A stretch of 64,000 bases of DNA. It comes from Stratiolaelaps scimitus (lineage: Eukaryota; Arthropoda; Arachnida; Mesostigmata; Laelapidae). Positions 1-13,161 of this stretch are shown in pieces (the first letter of the stretch is position 1; every line of letters starts with the position of its first letter). A program made the translations under genes and the position numbers. The notes beneath the pieces were generated by a model. It did not search any database and had not been told where the DNA came from. It saw only the letters and a list, made by a program, of their open reading frames with translations. The stretch spans positions 6,448,001 to 6,512,000 of the forward strand of contig JABWDB010000006.1 of NCBI GenBank assembly GCA_019614645.1, read 5' to 3'.

Positions 1-2356
1 CATTATCCAAAGTACCAGTATTTACACTGTCGTCACTCCAGCTTTGAATTTGCGCTCTCTGTCATGGCGTTACCGATGCCGTTGTTGCTGAGGTCATAGG
101 TTGTTGTTGTTGTTGTTGTTATTATCAACGTGGCTGCCTCCTCCCGTAGTATTTATCAATTACCGATTGCAAGCGATACGGGTAATTGCTAAGCACGCCT
201 CGGACGCACACGCAGGCGACTCAATGAGCGGTGCCCCAAGCGCCACTCTACCGCCATGCAGAACCGATACGAACGCAATAGCGGAAACAGCGGGATATCT
301 CATTGAGTCCGAGGGGGTCGCCCACACTGCGCAGTCAGTCACACATGCTTATTAGTCAAAGCTACGAAAAGCTCGAGATCCCGTGCTGGCAAACGATGGA
401 TGCACACAACGAGACCGGCCACTTGAGAATCAAAATCGTTTTGACAGAGAGAGACAGACCGTTGCTGGAGCGTGGCGAACTAGGTGGACGGGCAGGAAAA
501 AAATCGCCGCAAAACGCTGCGTACAATTGTATTATAATGCAATCGCTCGAAGCGAAGGTACAGCTGGGAAACGTTCGTAGCGGCAAATGTTGGCTGTAAA
601 ATAAGCTATATATACTAATGGTGTTGCCTGCAGTGGGGTGTTGGGGAGGAACAGCCTCCGTCGAGGTGGGGAGATTCTACAGTTGGTATTCTGATAGCGA
701 GAACGAAGAGAACTCATTACGTATTCCCTTTGCTGTATTGTGTCTCTATGTTATATTAAGAGAGAACCTCTGTTCTATACTTGAGTTGTTAGTGATGTTA
801 GCTACATTTAGGTAGTTTAGTCAGTAAGAGTCTGACACTACCAGGCAAATACCTCAGTGTGAGGCCTGGTGCCCATGCAGGATTTACCTTTAGCCTCTTA
901 AAAAAAAAGTAGAATTTGACGATAGCTCGGATATTTCAAGTTGTATGCCTGACCTCAAATGTACACATATTGCCTTTACGACAGATGGCTATTTTGAAAT
1001 CGTGATGAAAGCTAAATGATCCTCTATTTGCGGCGCACATATTATATATGAGCCCGCATATTTAGCAAAGCAGCAATTGGGACTAATTTGTCGTAAAGTG
1101 CGTCTGTTCAGTATTTCAAATGACAAGACTAGCCCGAATCTCTATTGCCTGTCGTTTAGGTAGCTTTTTGTTGTTAGAAGTCACGGGGCTACAGAGGTCT
1201 CATTGGTTTCCTAACAAACAAAACAATGAGAAAATATGAATCTGTTCCAGTATCACAACAATGTACAGCAATCATTGAGATACTGATAACAATACCCAAT
1301 TTGTTACGCATCGACAATTGAATACATCATAGGTATCATCGGTCGACAGCTTGAGTTGGACAACATTCAACAGCGTCATTGCATTGCCTTGTGCATCGCA
1401 ATACAATACGTAGGTATTTCTGCTGGCGCGATCGTTTTGGTGTGAAATATGGTCTTGCGCAATTTTTCGCGATGTGCAACTGCGTTCCCTGCCCCTCTCT
1501 GTATGTGGCTGAGTGTGTGCGTACGCCAGGCACAACGGCGAACTTCCCCTTTTCTCTAGGTGCGTCTTGATCTTTTACGCGGACATGGCTGACAGTAAGG
1601 GGGCTCGGTGGCGGGGGGGGGGGGGGGTGCGGCCACAGGCGCGAGGAGCCACCTGCTGGCAGGTTGAGCCCTAAAGCTCCTTCGGCGGCTGATCCTTTCA
1701 AGTCAGCTATCGGAAATCCAAGGGGAAGGAATGAAGGACCCAAAATAGGAGAAATCCCGTCAGGATACTTCAGGAGACCGAGAAAGAGGACGAGCAGTGC
1801 AAGTCAGACGTCAGGGAGCCTGCCTGCCTGCCTGATACATACAGACATGCGCGGTAACCCAAGCAGCACACAACCTCACGCCAGACTTACGAAGACAGAC
1901 AGACACATCAAAGCAAACGCGTAGCTAGCTGGGTATAAGATAAGCGGCAAGATCACCAGACCAGAAGAACGCTCAGATTCTACCCCATTTGGATTAGTTG
2001 TGCCGACAGTATCTTCACCTCCTTCTGCAAATTCTCCCTCTCTCTCGCTACCTGTATTTTACTGAAAGTTAATCATTAAAATCTAGAAAATTGTTTTTTG
2101 AAAAATGTTTCTGCTGACGAATGTGAGAATACTCCTATGTTGACTAGTTTTTAAGGACATCATTCATGGCCTAGATGAACTGGATGTCGGTATGCCTGGG
2201 TGTTGCTCCAATCAATAATGCTGGAGTGTTCTGAGAGAATTTGGGTGAGTTACCATTTTTTACATTATAATTAGCTTTGCCTGGGAGAAGGTTGACGACG
2301 ATTGTCAACAACACTCCACAGACTTCCAGCAGATAATATTTAATAGAAACCTAACT
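1..2356. other. Non-coding stretch; (TTG)n and G15 run
   Basis: No gene or mobile element is recognised. There is a (GTT)7 run at 100-120 and a run of 15 G at 1613-1627. The small open frames overlap on both strands and show no family signature or paired splice sites. Confidence 0.5.
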
Positions 2357-2549
2357 TTAATATATAATACTCCTTTATCATCTTCATTATCTGAGGATTC
2401 TTGTCAGGTGAGAGTAAGGCAGAGAATAAGCAAAGGTGGTCCCGACAGGTCCTCATAGTAATACCTAAAAGGTTAAGAGCTGAGGCCTGTCAGATAGGGG
2501 ATGGTCAGCTGAGGGTCAGCTCGAAAAACAGTTAATATATAATACTCCT
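2357..2549 (-). mobile_element. Short retroposon-like insertion, copy 1
   Basis: A 157-bp insert (2375-2531) is flanked by perfect 18-bp direct repeats TTAATATATAATACTCCT at 2357-2374 and 2532-2549. The last third (about 2475-2526) is shared, inverted, with 27775-27823: both carry GAGCTGACCCTCAGCTG and CTGACAGGCCTCAGCTC separated by a variable spacer. Inside copy 1, GACAGGTCCTCA and TGAGGCCTGTC form an imperfect inverted repeat. Two insertions of a common sequence, each with its own long, different target duplication, is the mark of LINE-driven retroposition. No tRNA A/B box or poly(A) was seen, so the class (SINE or truncated LINE tail) is open. The strand given is provisional. Confidence 0.7.
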
Positions 2550-3993
2550 GTCGTATCCAGGTATTTACATCAAAGGTTTATTATTATTACGTATAATTGT
2601 GTCACATTTTTCGCATAATGACGTTATGTAGATCGCGAACGAGGTGCAATATTCCCTTACAGTCCAAACCATGAAGTTGACACTTTATCTGTATCAACTG
2701 TGGACAGGCCTCTTACCAAACTGCAAGCTTAAACAAGTAAATTTTCTGCGCTGATTCTCAGCCAACATTGAACGTCCACGGAACTTCTTTCGACATTGCT
2801 ACGTAAGACGGACAACCCCTTTAAATTTAAATGTGCAATGGTAGCGATCAAACCCCTGCGTGCACCTACGTGTTATTTCCGATTACAAGGCGCACACGAA
2901 TACAGCACCAGGCCACCGGGCTTGATCATTGGGGTACATAAAATTCGAAACTATAATCAAATTGCAAGCCTACGTTAGACCTACTTGCCTGCTTGTGAAA
3001 TTGCTTGCAGATCAGAATTGTTCATATTTTGTTCATTTACTCCATTAGTTCAACGATTATCTCTGATGGAATGACGCAGCCGTATTTTCAACCCAGCATT
3101 GAAAGCATGGACAATATGTAATCCGTGATGATGCGAGACGCCCGACGTCCGGTACTCCTTGCAAATGCTTTTGGATTTCGTTCCAGAGATTGAGCACATG
3201 GCGCTCATGATCATCGCGGGACTACTGTACGCTAAAAATATCTGGCGTGAGCGGTGGGCGATAGCAGCAATCTTCATTCATATGGGTGCACAAGCGTGGA
3301 AGAGCTCATGGCGGGGTGTGGGCTCGAAAGTCGAGTCGCAATGAAGTCTAGCCGGTCGCTCGCTCCGTGAAGTCTCGAGGAAGGTTAGTGGGGTGAGGCA
3401 GAGTATCTCCAATGAGTGTACGGACAGACAGGGACTCTCTCGTGCGAAGACATATTTCTTTTTCTTCTTCTCTTTCTTCATCGTCCGTCGACGGCACGGT
3501 CGGTTGAAGGGACCGGTCCGGGGGGGGGGGGGGGGTCGAAGAAGAGGAAATGACCATGCCCTTCAGTTCAGTTCACTCAACTGAGAGAGGGGAGAGACGG
3601 GGCACGGGACGCTCTCTAAGCTGTTTGACGCAACTCAGAGACGCAGTCGTCCGTACTAATGGGAATAAGGCACCTATACTAACGGGGATGAAAATCGGGA
3701 GCGCTTGGGGTTATCTGTCCCATGTGCGCCAGATACTGTCAGCGTCGAAATGAAGGGAAATGCCGATACTGTCGAAACACCTCTTAGCTCTCTCACGTGA
3801 CTCTGCCAGTAATTTATCAGTCTAAGCATGTAAAAATAGACATGAAAACCACATAACGTAACGAGGACATGGTCAGTGAACCACGCCACGATGGCGGTAG
3901 ATGGTCTTCTTTTTCACAAAGAACAACTTCTGATTTGGGTTTTTATAAGGCTGACGAAGCGAGAAATACATAATCGTTTGTAACCTGTGAGCA
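2550..3993. other. Non-coding stretch; G16 run
   Basis: No gene is recognised. A run of 16 G lies at 3520-3535, next to a T-rich tract at about 3456-3480. Short open frames on both strands lack any family signature. Confidence 0.5.
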
Positions 3994-4019
3994 AAACAAG
4001 GCATACTTATTGGTAATAC

Positions 4020-4065
<46 letters not shown>

Positions 4066-4110
4066 TAATTCCTATAATATATAGGAATTACCATTAAGTA
4101 TGCCTTGTTT
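3994..4110. repeat. Palindromic fold-back with (TA)n centre
   Basis: The arm at 3994-4024 and the reverse complement of 4080-4110 agree at 29 of 31 positions. The centre is (TA)n (about 4025-4061), followed by a second direct copy of the inner arm. GGTAATTCCTATA at 4064-4076 pairs perfectly with 4080-4092 across a 3-base loop, so the region holds a nested hairpin. It has no coding content. It may be a MITE-like element or a replication-derived inverted duplication. Confidence 0.85.
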
Positions 4111-7100
4111 CACAGTTAAACACACACCCCTCTACGCTCCATCTCAACTCATCAAGATAATGGGTTGCGGGTGCAAATTCTGGCTAGCTGATCTCTTCAA
4201 TATATATACGTATATAGTATATATATATATATATATAATCACAAATTAAATGTGCAAGATCCCCAAATTCTTAAATTCGTAACAAATTTGTTACAAAATT
4301 GATACATGAAAGGAGTGCGATGCAAATTACGACGCCAATCGTTCACAATGAACTGACAATAGTCAAAACTAGTGAGATAAACTTCTCGAACAGAGATTCT
4401 TATTTCTTAAGCACAAGAATGATCACCAGTCAACGTTCTAGTTCGAAATTCGAAGTTCACACTCAGACACGATCTCGCTCGAGACGGTTGCTGTTTAACT
4501 CGAACTTGATGTTATCAAACGTATCACCTACAACGAAACAATCCAGCTGAGGAACATACACACGGACTATAGGTCAGTGTGTCTTCTATGGAGCACATTC
4601 CTATTCCTCTGATTGTCTTTGGTCCCCCTTTCTTTTTCAGTACTCTACGCGTTGTAGCTGTCTGATTACGTCCGCTTCAGCTATCCCAGAGCGAGAGAGC
4701 TGAGTGTGGGGCGGGACAACTCAGATGTACATACACAGAGACATGAGCTCTGTAGAATTGACGAAACGTACTCACTTGATGCTCAACTCATTGTACCCAC
4801 CTCGTGGCTCCTGCCTTTGGCCTGCTATCACCAATCAATATCAAGGCTCAACTTCCCAATTTTATCGACCAATGGCGACCCCGTTGGGGCCTCTGTGAAA
4901 ACGCTCAAAGGTTCTTCCCCAAGCCTTTTAATATAGCCGGCCCCACTACTACGACCACATTCAGTATGAACTGCAATGGAACAGATAACGAACAAAGTAC
5001 ATTCGGCCTGCGGGTGGACTGCGGTGACTGTCGAGAGCGAAATTCGTAATAGAATGAATTTCACCATGTCAAACAGGCGCTGTTTATGCACGGTGCCCTT
5101 TCGCACTAAGTCTACTGTGTGCTAAGCGGGTGCGTATTGTATAGATCCGAGAATAGGGGTTCTGATTGGTTTACATTTCCAATAAATTTGAGCTGTTCAT
5201 AGTAAGAGGAAGTGAACTGCGATGAATTTTGAGATGTGTTTAATTAACCATGCCCGCCAACGAGCTGAAAAGGTTTCCTATGAAAAATATACTTGCTTTT
5301 GCAAGTCGAACATGATTTATATTCTAAAATGTATACACCAGAAACTGGGCACTAGAGGATATTAACACATAAATGTTTTAAATGTAATTTACATTTACCT
5401 AATAACTCAACAACAATTCAATGTGTAATATTTAGTTGCAGGAAATAAGCTCTGGATATAAAAATAACGTTTTTTTTTCAGTAAATACGAGATACATATT
5501 CTACTGATCTAAAGAGAGTATAATTTTTACCGATCATGCATATATATATATATATATATATATATGCAGTAATTTCATCGCCAGTAAAGATATGACCACT
5601 AGCATTGCTCCTCAAGAAGAAGCATGCCCATGTTTACTAATAGATATTGTTCTGAATGCAGCACGTGGCCATGCAACATTCCATAGGCAGTTAAGATCAT
5701 TTGATGACATTTAATATGGCTGTTCGTATCGAAGGTAGTAGACATAGATTATAAACGCCAACTTCCATGCCTATTCGGGGCGTTCGAGATGATATCACCA
5801 CACATATGTAGAGGTAATAGTTTTATTGGTTAATTAACGGAACTGCATTTTCACAATGCGTAAGTTCTGTTTATGGCACGTACATGGGAAACACCCCTGT
5901 GTTGTATGGCGTTATACTCAAACTGATACTAATATTATAGCATGTATTATATTTTGCATCTTTCATTTAACCAAATCATATCAAACTTTCTAAGTGGGAT
6001 AATACACAGAATGCATGATTTTTTGTGCATTTTTGCCCTGAAATTTCGATTTCTAATTCATTCTGTATAATAAATTGCATTGAATCGAGCAAGACAGAAT
6101 TTGCGAAGATCCCCCAATCTATTCTTCGTAGAATTGACCCTTCTTAAGAGCGTCCCGGGTAGACCAAGACGGAATGCTCAGCTCTTCAACTCACCATCTC
6201 ACCTGGACCGCTGCATGTATCGGAGCCTTATCTTTGTGAACAATATTGCCAGAATCAGCCAAGTTGGACTCCCCAGCTGCTGATAGGCCTAGGCGTAGTT
6301 GTCAGGGCCTTCATGAGTCTGCCGAAACGAGATTCGAGCATTTCTGAATTCTACGATGACCCGTACTATGACGGAAACGTCTCTTCCATCTGACGACACT
6401 CAAAAAAACCAGAGATCCATGGGTAAATTTATATATTACGCTTATGTTCATCACTGAATATGATCTCTTGCTTTTCGTTCGATTATGACACAATGTTTCT
6501 TCATCTCTCTCGAATACGCTTCGATACGAAGACCGTCGGGGGAAGTCGAAAATATCATTACGTCGCCCCTTGAACAAATCAGTCGTTTTATCCAAACTTC
6601 TATATTGAGCCTGGAGGCAGACAAAATATAGACTTACATAGAGCGGGTTTCTTCTAAAAACGATTTTGTCTTTAGGGAACGACACTGTTTATTTTCCCCC
6701 CATCTCCTCGTTAGCAGAACGTCGCAACATTTGAACCTTGAGTATTTCGTATACACAAACATTTGTAATCCACCCAGCTTTTGCGAGGTGGTTTCGAGGC
6801 TCGGTGTCTTGAGTTCATGTGTGTTCAATGCTCTAACTGTTCAATGTATACTCGCCTATTATGTGTGTACCACAGCTTTTTAGTACAGTTCAATTCAGGC
6901 ATTCGGTTCCATTGCTCGAGGAATTGGTTTTGGCCTCCGAAATATCAACGAGCTAACATGGCATTCTAATACAAATATATTAACATGCCTTGTTCAGACT
7001 CAACGGAATAGCATATAGATATCGTATTTTAGTGTAAAGACCATGTGACATTATGGGTTTTTGCTTCTCTCGTTATAGGGTTGACACAAATTTGCGGGCG

Positions 7101-9595
7101 ACTCCCATATCGGATAATGCTAAATATTGTATTCTGTGGTAAACGTCTGACTGACATGTGAAGCTATATTGGTTTGTTAAAGAAGCTGCAATTTTACAAT
7201 GCTTAAGCTCTTCTATGTGTAGTCACCGTTCAATGAGAACATGTTTTGAAACTAATACACATCAAATGATTAGTCTCAGCCAAATTAAAGGGGGCTGTTC
7301 CTGAATGTACAAATATAATCTAGCTGTATATAAATGTGCAGAACGCTCGTGGACATGCGATCTAACATGTCTACGAGCGTCAGTCGTGTATCTCTTAGCA
7401 ATCCATCATCAGGCTGATTCTCGCAATCAACACACATTCGACACATACACTATTGACAAAAGGCGAGCCTTTTGCACTGCGGTTGGCATTCGATAGCTAA
7501 TTCGCAGTTAATCGAGAGGCGAAGGACAGTCGCTCCCCGCCGTCCTTTAAGTTAAATACATCAGCTAATTGATGGTTATTCTGTTTCACATTATTCACTT
7601 AATAGGTCCTATGCTGCGAATAATCACAATCAGCCCCTCGGAGTTGACTTTATGATACATTTCAGTTCAGTTGGCAACTTCGATTTATAAATGGATGTCA
7701 ATCACGAATGCGAACTGCTGCAGTTACCTGTTATTCTATGAACTCCTGCGCCATTCTTGTTATGATATCTCTAGTTAGGCTTAGCTGATTTAAAATCGTT
7801 CGTCGTCGATTTAAAATCGTGGTTTTGTAGCTTAACACATAAACATGTAAAAAATCAACCTTGTAGTAACGGGCGGCAGTAAAAGTCTATTAGATTAACT
7901 CTCTGCGACTGTGTACTAGTCGGCTTTCGCGCTGTGCCTTCGGCGTATTCCTCGCCTCGGAGGGTGGGCGCCCACGCGCGAAGCTCATTGGCTCGCGTAG
8001 CCAATTATGCAGGGTGCTTTTTTTACGGAGAACCCGCTGTAAGTAAGCTCGTCCAGAAGGGCGTCGGCAGCTAGAGTGACTTCTTTTACCTTGGACAGGA
8101 TAGTGCAACACTGCCCGGCCATGGTTCACCATGGTGGTTTAACCCACAGACACTATATGCGTGTCGCACCACAGCGCAAACATTCTCTCTCGCTAACAGT
8201 GAAGAATTGGGCCGCTTGCGTCGAGAGAGTCTGCGGTGTAGTGGTTAGAAAATAATAATCAGGTATCTACGCCAATTCGCGAGACACAATTCGCTTATGC
8301 ATGATAGACATGCCATAGGACCAGCAACGAGTATACTGTTTTTCAAGTAACTTATTCGCAAATGTGCTGTGGATTTGTCCCGCGGGCTTCGCGACTAGCA
8401 TTCACTTTGATGCTACTTTAGCGCACAGGTATATATGGTTGTTTGAGGAATTTTCGCAAACTGAGCCCTCCGAAATTTGTCTGAACGACGCATGCTATTT
8501 TTGGTGAAAACGGGCGTAAAAGCAGCTTCCGTAACAGATTACCGAAGTCCGCACACAAGGGTTGAAGCGCATAAACCAACACTTATAAATACCTTAAATA
8601 CCTTCAATATGTCGCCGAGGTCAACAAGTAAGCGTTTTCTAGTTGTTTTTTGCACGCTATCCAATGGCGCAAGAACACGATTGATAGATCATCTGGACCG
8701 ATAACCGCGAACCCAATTCATTGCAGCAGCTGTCGTTTACAGAAAAATAATTATGGTGGATTCCATTTTTTAATCTCCATATTGCGTCCGTACTTAAGGA
8801 GCAAGTAGACATATGTTGATACATATGTAGCTAAATGACGTTATTGCTTCGTTTGTCCAACAGTTATTTCAACACTTCCCCGACGTGCGGTACATTTTCT
8901 CTTCGTTAGCTACGACCTCCCGGAGCTTACAGCCATCTCACGTACGATTTACTGCGTGCTCTTTTTCTTGCTGCCGTTCTATAGGAAAGCCAGGCTCTTA
9001 AAATTCGCTCTCTATTCTCGTGCTGCAGTGGACCAGTCTACTGAAATGCTAAACTCATCTGCTATCCAATCGATAAGGTAACGCCTCAATAGTGCTCTGA
9101 TACGATACGAGTAACAATAATAGTACCAGCGAAAGGAGACGAAAGCAGAGTTTTAGTTCGTCGTCAGGATACGGTCTCGTCGAATCGTTATACGGCTTCC
9201 GGCCGTAGGACGCGGCCTGAACAGCTCGTGGCCTTCTTCATTCCTTCTTTGGAAAAAGAAAAGGCTTCTGGATCCCTCCTGGTTCCCAGCCGTCTCTTTC
9301 GCTTGTCCTCGCCATGTCGCTCTCTTCGTGGGCTACGAACAACGGCCGGGCTTCTCCACCCTCTCTTAATGAATGCTCGCAATCTGCAATCGCTCTAGAG
9401 GTAGTCCTACCCCTATCTGTCTGTCTTTCTCTCGTTCGTTGCCCTCTCAGCAGTCCTCTATGCCAGTTCTAACCTCATCCGTTTCTATCTTCTCAAAGGC
9501 TCCACAATCACCATGCAAAGCAGTCCAGCCATCCTAAGTCGTGTGGGGGCGTGGGGCGGTGCCCGGACGCCCGGTCGAATCGCTTCGCCGACAAC
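4111..9595. other. Non-coding stretch; (TA)n runs
   Basis: No gene or recognisable transposon was found. (TA)n tracts lie at about 4217-4238 and 5540-5566, the second being a perfect TGCA(TA)nTGCA palindrome. Open frames are all short, overlapping and without motifs. Confidence 0.5.
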
Positions 9596-9753
9596 CTTGA
9601 GCTAGCGGTTGTGCCTCACGATAAGCGACGCCAGCGAATTCGAGGTAGTCTTTGGACCACCACCACCCTAGGTCTTTAGGTACCTTCCACGGCTCGAGGG
9701 CATCCCGCACCCGTTGATTGCATGGAATGGAAATGTGCTTGGTGATGTGAGGC
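9596..9753 (-). CDS. Candidate exon E, unrecognised protein
   Basis: This 158-bp block on the minus strand follows the acceptor CTGCCATCCGTACAG and ends at CAAG/GTTGTC, with an earlier strong alternative at GGAAG/GTACCT. In phase 2 it encodes 52 residues, including PHITKHISIPCNQRVRDALE, a GWWWSKDYLEF stretch and AYREAQPLAQ. Four tryptophans, charged residues and the absence of low complexity make it the most protein-like block of this group. I cannot assign a family. Confidence 0.33.
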
Positions 9754-11373
9754 CTGTACGGATGGCAGTCACGAGCACGAATAAGGGCGTGATAAAAGTT
9801 ACTGATATGCCTCTTATGAACGATTATGCTGCTGTAAGCTAAGGGTGCTACTTGTATTGTGAATGTGACAGCCGTATATTGAACTAAGGTATATATGTGC
9901 ATTTCGCATACGCCGATTATGTACGTATACTAAGGCCCATGCTTGAGGCTCTTACATTTTGTTGAGGACGTAATTACAGTCTCAGTTGTACGAAAAGAGA
10001 ACGCATAATGCAAATGTAGGTTGTGAATTGCTATTGCCAACCCTATATGCTGCGCAGTGATCCTCCTCGTCGACCTGACAGTACCATCTGTCGGACTCTG
10101 ATTTACCGCAGCTTAACCAGGACGGACAGGAGGTAGCGAGGTATCGGACCAGAGAGGATTTGCCCTTCGTTCTCTTAAGAGACAAGAGTTCCTGACAAGC
10201 GGGTCCTTAAAGGAGAAGCAAAGGATAACGGGACACGGAGAATGGGTGTGCACGCCGTTAGTTGGCTACATTCGCTGCATGCACTATGCTGTATGGGCCG
10301 ATCCCCATATCCCCGAGTCAATCCAATAGTATCCGCTGTCTCGGCCAAGTGTTCGCATATTCGCATTCGAAGAAACGAAAGAGACAGCCAAGGGTAACTC
10401 TGCTGATGATCTATGCGGCGCCACACACTTGTATTGAGAATGCCTACATCGAGTGTGGGTACCCCTCACCTTCCATTCGCGCCTTTACGCCCCACATGAA
10501 GCCAGCTAGGTGGCTGCACATATTGTGAACTACCTCTGGTCAGCAGTCAGGCGCACCCATTCCATTAGTCAAGCATGCACCCCACAATAAAGAACTTGGT
10601 AATAGCAGGGTAGTGAGACGCACCCACCCCCTTACGTGTTTCTCCCGTTCGCCTTCTGCATCTATCTTCCGCTAGGCTTCCGCCCGCTCTCTCCGTCCAT
10701 CCCCTGAAAGGTCCGTGCCCTCACGCTGCATACGTGCATTACCATAGGCGTATGGTAGGCGTAGTAGACCGATATCGTTGCTATCCGGTAGCTGGGACGT
10801 CCCTCTCTCTCTCTCTCTCTCTGTGTTCCAGGCGAGCACCGAGTAGACGAAACGGCTTCACCCGCAATGGGTGTAAACACCACATGAGCCACCTTATGCA
10901 AGGGGTTAACACGCAACCATGGGTCCAGAGAGAGCACACATCCACACACGCGAATATATATATATATATATACTGTGCAGCAGAATGCTGCCTAGGTAGG
11001 AACGCTGGGGGCATTCGCCGCTAGGCCACGCCGCCGCTGGGGTGACTCGCGGTCTTGTAGAGGTAGTCAGGGTCGTGTCTATTCGATTAGCCTGAAGAAA
11101 GCAGCGGTCTTCATAAGTGGAGTTACTAGATGCTCTTCCCGTCGCATCCTTCGTTACTTCTATGGCAGCTCAGGACTCACTCGTTGCTGTCTGGTTGAAC
11201 TTCTCGGGGAGCCGCTCAGAACACGTGTGGGTAAATAAACTAGTGACTGACCGAGCGAGTGCATAATATACACCAGGCATTCTCCTTGGTCTCGTTGGCA
11301 GACGGATGCTGCAGAGACGAGGGATTCGAGCTGTGGCTCGCTGCGGGCGCTGCTGCCGCACCGGCCAACGTAC

Positions 11374-11446
11374 TTGAATTCATGCACACCGCCCGTGCTT
11401 CTTTGCGAGACCCAACCAATAGAGAATTCGACAGACCCGAGTGGCA
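11374..11446 (-). CDS. Candidate small exon F, unrecognised protein
   Basis: This 73-bp block follows an acceptor with a mixed pyrimidine tract (GGCTTCGCTTGCTCGGGCAG) and ends at AA/GTACGT. It encodes 23 residues (PLGSVEFSIGWVSQ…GVHEF) in phase 1, leaving in phase 2, which fits the start of exon E. The frame stays open beyond the donor for a further 64 codons or so, and other frames are open too, so both the boundaries and the coding status are uncertain. Confidence 0.22.
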
Positions 11447-12459
11447 CTGCCCGAGCAAGCGAAGCCGGCAATTAAATGGATATGGCAGACGCATAACTGA
11501 TGTTTTCCTGTTCTGCTGCAGCCGCATTCTAGGGACGACCACATTTTCTCGGTAGACGACCGCTGTAAAAATGGCTGTTGAACAGTAAACTCTTACGAGG
11601 AAAGTTTTCCCTGCAAGGTAAATAACGTTGTGTTTGCTTGACTCGTGACAGCATCGTGCATATGGGAAATTAGCCGTTAGGAAAAGCTCCTACAGGCTTG
11701 ACAGACGACCGAATTTGAGGTGGTGGAGGTGAAGAATCGAATTGAAGCATTGAATAGCAGATCCTACTAAATTAGTGGTTGTTCAATCCACGGCTGACCC
11801 TCAGGGTCATCTCTCTTAAGTGGACTAGCCCGGATCTTCACACTCAATTGCCAGCAAAGCCAGGTTCGGAAAACCGCTTTCGAAGGAGGTCTGGAAACAG
11901 CGGCAAAGCAGGACGATGTAGGTGATGACACAAGGAATAAATAGTCAATAACTTAGTCTGCACACTCATTATTCCTATATGCTCACTATTTGGTAGAGAC
12001 GCTTAGTAACCTTTTATACAATCCGTTTGGAGTGGTTGGTCACATCAGCCGTCGCAGTAGGAAAGCAAATTAGGGAAGATGAGCCGGTTAAAAAAGGGCA
12101 GAACGTAGTTCGCGACCTAATCGTATTATATTTCAATGTTTATTGATCAAACATTTTTCTTGTATCCCAGGATCAAGCTTAGACAAGCGTAGCCTGCCCC
12201 AGTGTACCGAGGACATTACGACCGCGCACTCGTGGTAAATATTTCCACTACCCACCTCTACCCATATATACGAAGTACACCATAATTCTGCAGCAGAATG
12301 CCATTCGCACGTTCGCTCTTTGCTCTCAGTAAGCTGAATGTATTAGTTATGCGCAAACCTCCCACGTGCTTTCATCTATTTCTCCTATGAGTTCCATCTA
12401 CCTCATTCACTAGTAATAGTCGCTTAACAAGGTCTTACCTAAACGACGAAAGGGTGACG

Positions 12460-12493
<34 letters not shown>

Positions 12494-12879
12494 GCTCTCT
12501 CTGATTCGATCAGTATATTGAAGTCGTTGTCCGCCAGCGCTGCTTCCTGCGTGGCTGCTGAATGTCTTCGTGGCTATGCAAATTCACTAGTCTTCACCGC
12601 GTTCCCCGATTTCTTCTGCCCCCTCAGTATTCCTCGGACAGTCAGAGGTTGCCTCGTCGGGCGGACGGACGGGGGCCGGAGAGGTATCCACGCTGCCGTG
12701 AAGTCATGAACCTTCACTGCTGTCGCTTCGGCCGCTTTCGATCCGTGCCTCTCGTTCGGTCGGTTAGTTGAACACCGGTGCGTGAACAGCCAGCGACACG
12801 CCTAACCAAAATCAAGTACGTGTGAGCCTCCTTAGAAAGTCCCTTAGGGAATATTGTATCGATTGAGACAAACACCCAC

Positions 12880-13161
12880 TTTTTCTTCCCCTTCGCCTCC
12901 AGTGTAATATATTCCACACACGAAGCTGTCGTGTGTCCTCTTCGAGAATATTTAAAGCCATTCCGAGAACTACAATGCTGGCTGTCACGAGATTAGAAGG
13001 GCTCTCGTTAAGAGCTAACACATTAGATACGGGTACGTATGTGCACATCAAGGCATGCCCGTAAGGAGCACAGATCACGTGGGCCGTGGTGTCGTCCAAT
13101 GGCGAAATCTTGTTGGTGGCGGTGATGAGGACTCGATAAGCTACCAACGTGTCAGACTCAG
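12880..13161 (-). CDS. Candidate internal exon C, unrecognised protein
   Basis: On the minus strand a good acceptor (GGCTAATTTTCAG, with a branch-like CTAAT) opens a block of 282 bp. Only one of the three frames is open from the acceptor, and it is the phase-1 frame that exon B requires. It encodes about 93 residues, including ESDTLVAYRVLITATNKISP and VTASIVVLGMALNILEED. The low end is set at a GTGGGT donor (12878-12879), which is a guess; the frame stays open another 23 codons to 12812. The product is not recognised. Confidence 0.33.

Noticed and set aside
10284..10469. GYYWIDSG, like the collagen C-propeptide motif
   Set aside because: Only a few residues match, the conserved Pro-Asn after WID is absent, and nothing around it is collagen-like.
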